Part shown: positions 62,295-64,000 of the stretch, piece after piece | Numbering within the stretch: the stretch's first letter is position 1 | How the letters are laid out: each line of letters begins with the position of its first letter | NCBI RefSeq assembly: GCF_002778275.1 | Contig: NZ_NESG01000001.1 | Location: 372,001-436,000, forward strand | Reading direction: 5' to 3' | Length of the DNA: 64,000 bases | From: Limnohabitans sp. G3-2 | Lineage (GTDB): Bacteria; Pseudomonadota; Gammaproteobacteria; Burkholderiales; Burkholderiaceae_C | Position numbers and translations under genes: made by a program | Notes under the pieces: generated by a model | Databases searched by the model: none | The model's input: the letters and a program-made list of their open reading frames with translations, nothing else | What the model was told of the DNA's origin: nothing

Positions 62295-64000
62295 ATGAGC
62301 ACTGTCACGCCACCGTCATCCAAAACAGGTCACAGCCAACCCCAGGCCTTGGCCCCCGCGGCGGCCAATGCGGCGGCGGCCAGTTTTGCGGTGTTGGAAG
62401 CCCAAATTGGCTACCTGAACGAAGCCGACGTCGAGGTGGTGCGCAAAGCCTACAAATTTGCCGACGAAGCCCACTTGGGCCAAATGCGCAAAAGCGGCGA
62501 GCCTTACATCACCCACCCGATCGCGGTGGCGGGTTTGTGCACCGAATGGAAGCTCGATGCGCAGGCCTTGGCTGCTGCCCTGTTGCACGACGCCATGGAA
62601 GACTGCGGCATCACCAAGATCGAGTTGATTGAGCGATTTGGCTCCCCCGTTGCCGAACTGGTGGATGGCCTGACCAAGCTGGACAAGTTGGAGTTCAACA
62701 CCCGAGAAGAAAACCAGGCCGAGTCGTTTCGAAAAATGCTGTTGGCCATGGCCCGTGATGTGCGTGTCATCCTGATCAAACTGGCCGATCGCACCCACAA
62801 CATGCGCACCATGTCCGACATGCCGCGCAGCAAGTGGGGCCGCATCGCATCTGAAACGCTGGAAATTTACGCCCCCATTGCCCACCGTTTGGGCCTGAAC
62901 CAGATTTACCGCGAGCTGCAAGACCTGGCCTTCAAGCACCTCTTGCCTTGGCGCTATGCGGTCTTGACCAAAGCCGTCTCCCGCGCGCGCAACCGCCGAC
63001 GGGACCTGATCCAGAAAGTCAAAGCGGACGTCGAAGCCGTTTTTGCGCAAGCCAAGATGCAGGTGCGCATCAGTGGTCGCGAAAAAACGCTGTACTCCAT
63101 TTACAAAAAGATGGACGACAAACACCTGAGTTTTGCGCAGGTCACCGACATTTACGGTTTTCGGGTCATCGTGCCTTCGGTGGTCGACTGCTACACCGCC
63201 TTGGGCTGGTTGCACCAGATTTACAAACCCGTACCGGGCAAGTTCAAGGACCACATCGCGATTGCCAAAGTCAACGGTTACCAATCGCTGCACACCACGC
63301 TCGTCGGACCCTCGGGTGTGAACGTGGAGTTCCAGATGCGCACCGAGGCCATGCACCTGGTGGCCGAGTCGGGCGTAGCGGCGCACTGGCTGTACAAAGA
63401 ACACGAAGCGGCCAGCGCCCAATCGGCACGTTTGGGCACACAGTGGTTGCAGTCACTGCTCGACATCCAAACCGAAACGCGCGATGCAGCCGAATTTTGG
63501 GACCATGTCAAAGTCGATTTGTTCCCCGACGCGGTCTATGTCTTCACACCCAAGAGCCAAATCATGGCCTTGCCACGGGGCGCCACGGTGGTGGACTTCG
63601 CCTACGCCATCCACAGCCGCGTGGGCGACCACGCCATGGCCGCACGCATCAATGGTGAACAGGTCCCGCTCAGGACAGAATTGAAAAATGGCGATGTGAT
63701 CGAAGTGATCACCGCGCCCGTGTCTGCCCCCAACCCCGCTTGGCTCGGGTTTGTGCGCACAGGGCGCGCGCGCTCCAAAATTCGCCACCACCTCAAAACC
63801 ATGGCCCAAACAGAATCGGTGGAACTGGGCGAGAAACTCCTGAGCCAATCCCTGCGGGCTGAAGGCATTGAGAAATTGCCCGAAGACAACGAGGCCCATC
63901 AAGCCTTGTGGGAAAAGTTGTTCCGATTTACCGGCAACCGCAATCTGCCCGACTTGCTCATGGACATTGGTCTGGGCAAACGCATCGCCACCATCGTGGC
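62295..64000 (+). CDS. spoT: bifunctional (p)ppGpp synthetase/hydrolase SpoT, truncated by the window
   Basis: The open frame from the ATG at 62295 runs off the window end: 568 codons without a stop. The HD hydrolase domain is intact with THPIAVAGL and LLHDAMEDCG (HDxxED). The synthetase domain has GREKTLYSIYKKM, DIYGFRVIVPSVVDCYTALGWLH and VEFQMRT. The TGS domain begins DLFPDAVYVFTPKSQIMALPRGATVVDFAYAIHS. The C-terminal helical and ACT regions lie outside. Both domains look active, so it is SpoT-like rather than RelA. Confidence 0.95.
   Translation, partial: MSTVTPPSSKTGHSQPQALAPAAANAAAASFAVLEAQIGYLNEADVEVVRKAYKFADEAHLGQMRKSGEPYITHPIAVAGLCTEWKLDAQALAAALLHDAMEDCGITKIELIERFGSPVAELVDGLTKLDKLEFNTREENQAESFRKMLLAMARDVRVILIKLADRTHNMRTMSDMPRSKWGRIASETLEIYAPIAHRLGLNQIYRELQDLAFKHLLPWRYAVLTKAVSRARNRRRDLIQKVKADVEAVFAQAKMQVRISGREKTLYSIYKKMDDKHLSFAQVTDIYGFRVIVPSVVDCYTALGWLHQIYKPVPGKFKDHIAIAKVNGYQSLHTTLVGPSGVNVEFQMRTEAMHLVAESGVAAHWLYKEHEAASAQSARLGTQWLQSLLDIQTETRDAAEFWDHVKVDLFPDAVYVFTPKSQIMALPRGATVVDFAYAIHSRVGDHAMAARINGEQVPLRTELKNGDVIEVITAPVSAPNPAWLGFVRTGRARSKIRHHLKTMAQTESVELGEKLLSQSLRAEGIEKLPEDNEAHQALWEKLFRFTGNRNLPDLLMDIGLGKRIATIV

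Overview
The window is a 64 kb high-GC segment of a betaproteobacterial chromosome. It is most probably Burkholderiales, near Comamonadaceae (Limnohabitans/Rhodoferax-like). This is inferred from several Bug-type periplasmic binding proteins, the urtABCDE/urease gene set, the run hemW-rdgB-rph / yicC-gmk-rpoZ-spoT, and GTG/ATG starts with short AGGAG-type ribosome binding sites. No ribosomal RNA lies in the window, so the genus cannot be fixed.

Layout. (1) 1-7.5 kb: the tail of a Bug protein, a Crp/Fnr regulator with an FNR-like box at its start, a glycerate kinase, and a minus-strand operon (LysR, class III CoA-transferase, HMG-CoA-lyase-like enzyme, VOC protein, alpha/beta hydrolase, Bug protein) that looks like a catabolic unit for an unidentified carboxylic acid. 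(2) 8-33 kb: a purine-catabolism region. It holds 8-oxoguanine deaminase, membrane urate oxidase puuD, xdhC, xdhAB, uraH, a GntR regulator, puuE, a uraD-allC fusion, an atypical M20 hydrolase, a PhyH-type dioxygenase, an NCS2 purine permease and an NMT1-type ABC transporter, interspersed with an AraC regulator, an SDR, an acyltransferase, two MFS exporters and small proteins. An exact TGTATACA palindrome lies upstream of four of these transcription units. (3) 33-52 kb: nitrogen release from urea. ureD is separated by about 13.6 kb from ureAB(C)EFG. The gap holds a hydantoinase/oxoprolinase-type operon with its own LysR regulator and the urea ABC transporter urtABCDE on the opposite strand. urtA and ureA are divergent, each behind a sigma-54-type -24/-12 promoter. 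(4) 52.0-55.6 kb: tRNA-Ser(UGA) followed by a small AT-rich island bounded by a 14-bp repeat of the tRNA 3' end. It carries an NHL-repeat lipoprotein and an intact IS3-family element. (5) 55.6-64 kb: an oxidoreductase, a regulator/membrane-protein pair, then housekeeping genes up to a truncated spoT.

How it fits together (inference): purines are imported, deaminated and oxidised to urate, opened through hydroxyisourate and OHCU to allantoin, and hydrolysed to allantoate and ureido compounds. Urea is split by urease and the glyoxylate-derived C3 acid may be trapped by glycerate kinase. No recognisable ureidoglycolate lyase is in the window, which leaves that step to an unassigned or distant gene. 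The GntR-type box and the sigma-54 promoters suggest joint control by substrate and nitrogen status. Two REPIN-like inverted repeat pairs and a displaced tRNA terminator are the main structural oddities.
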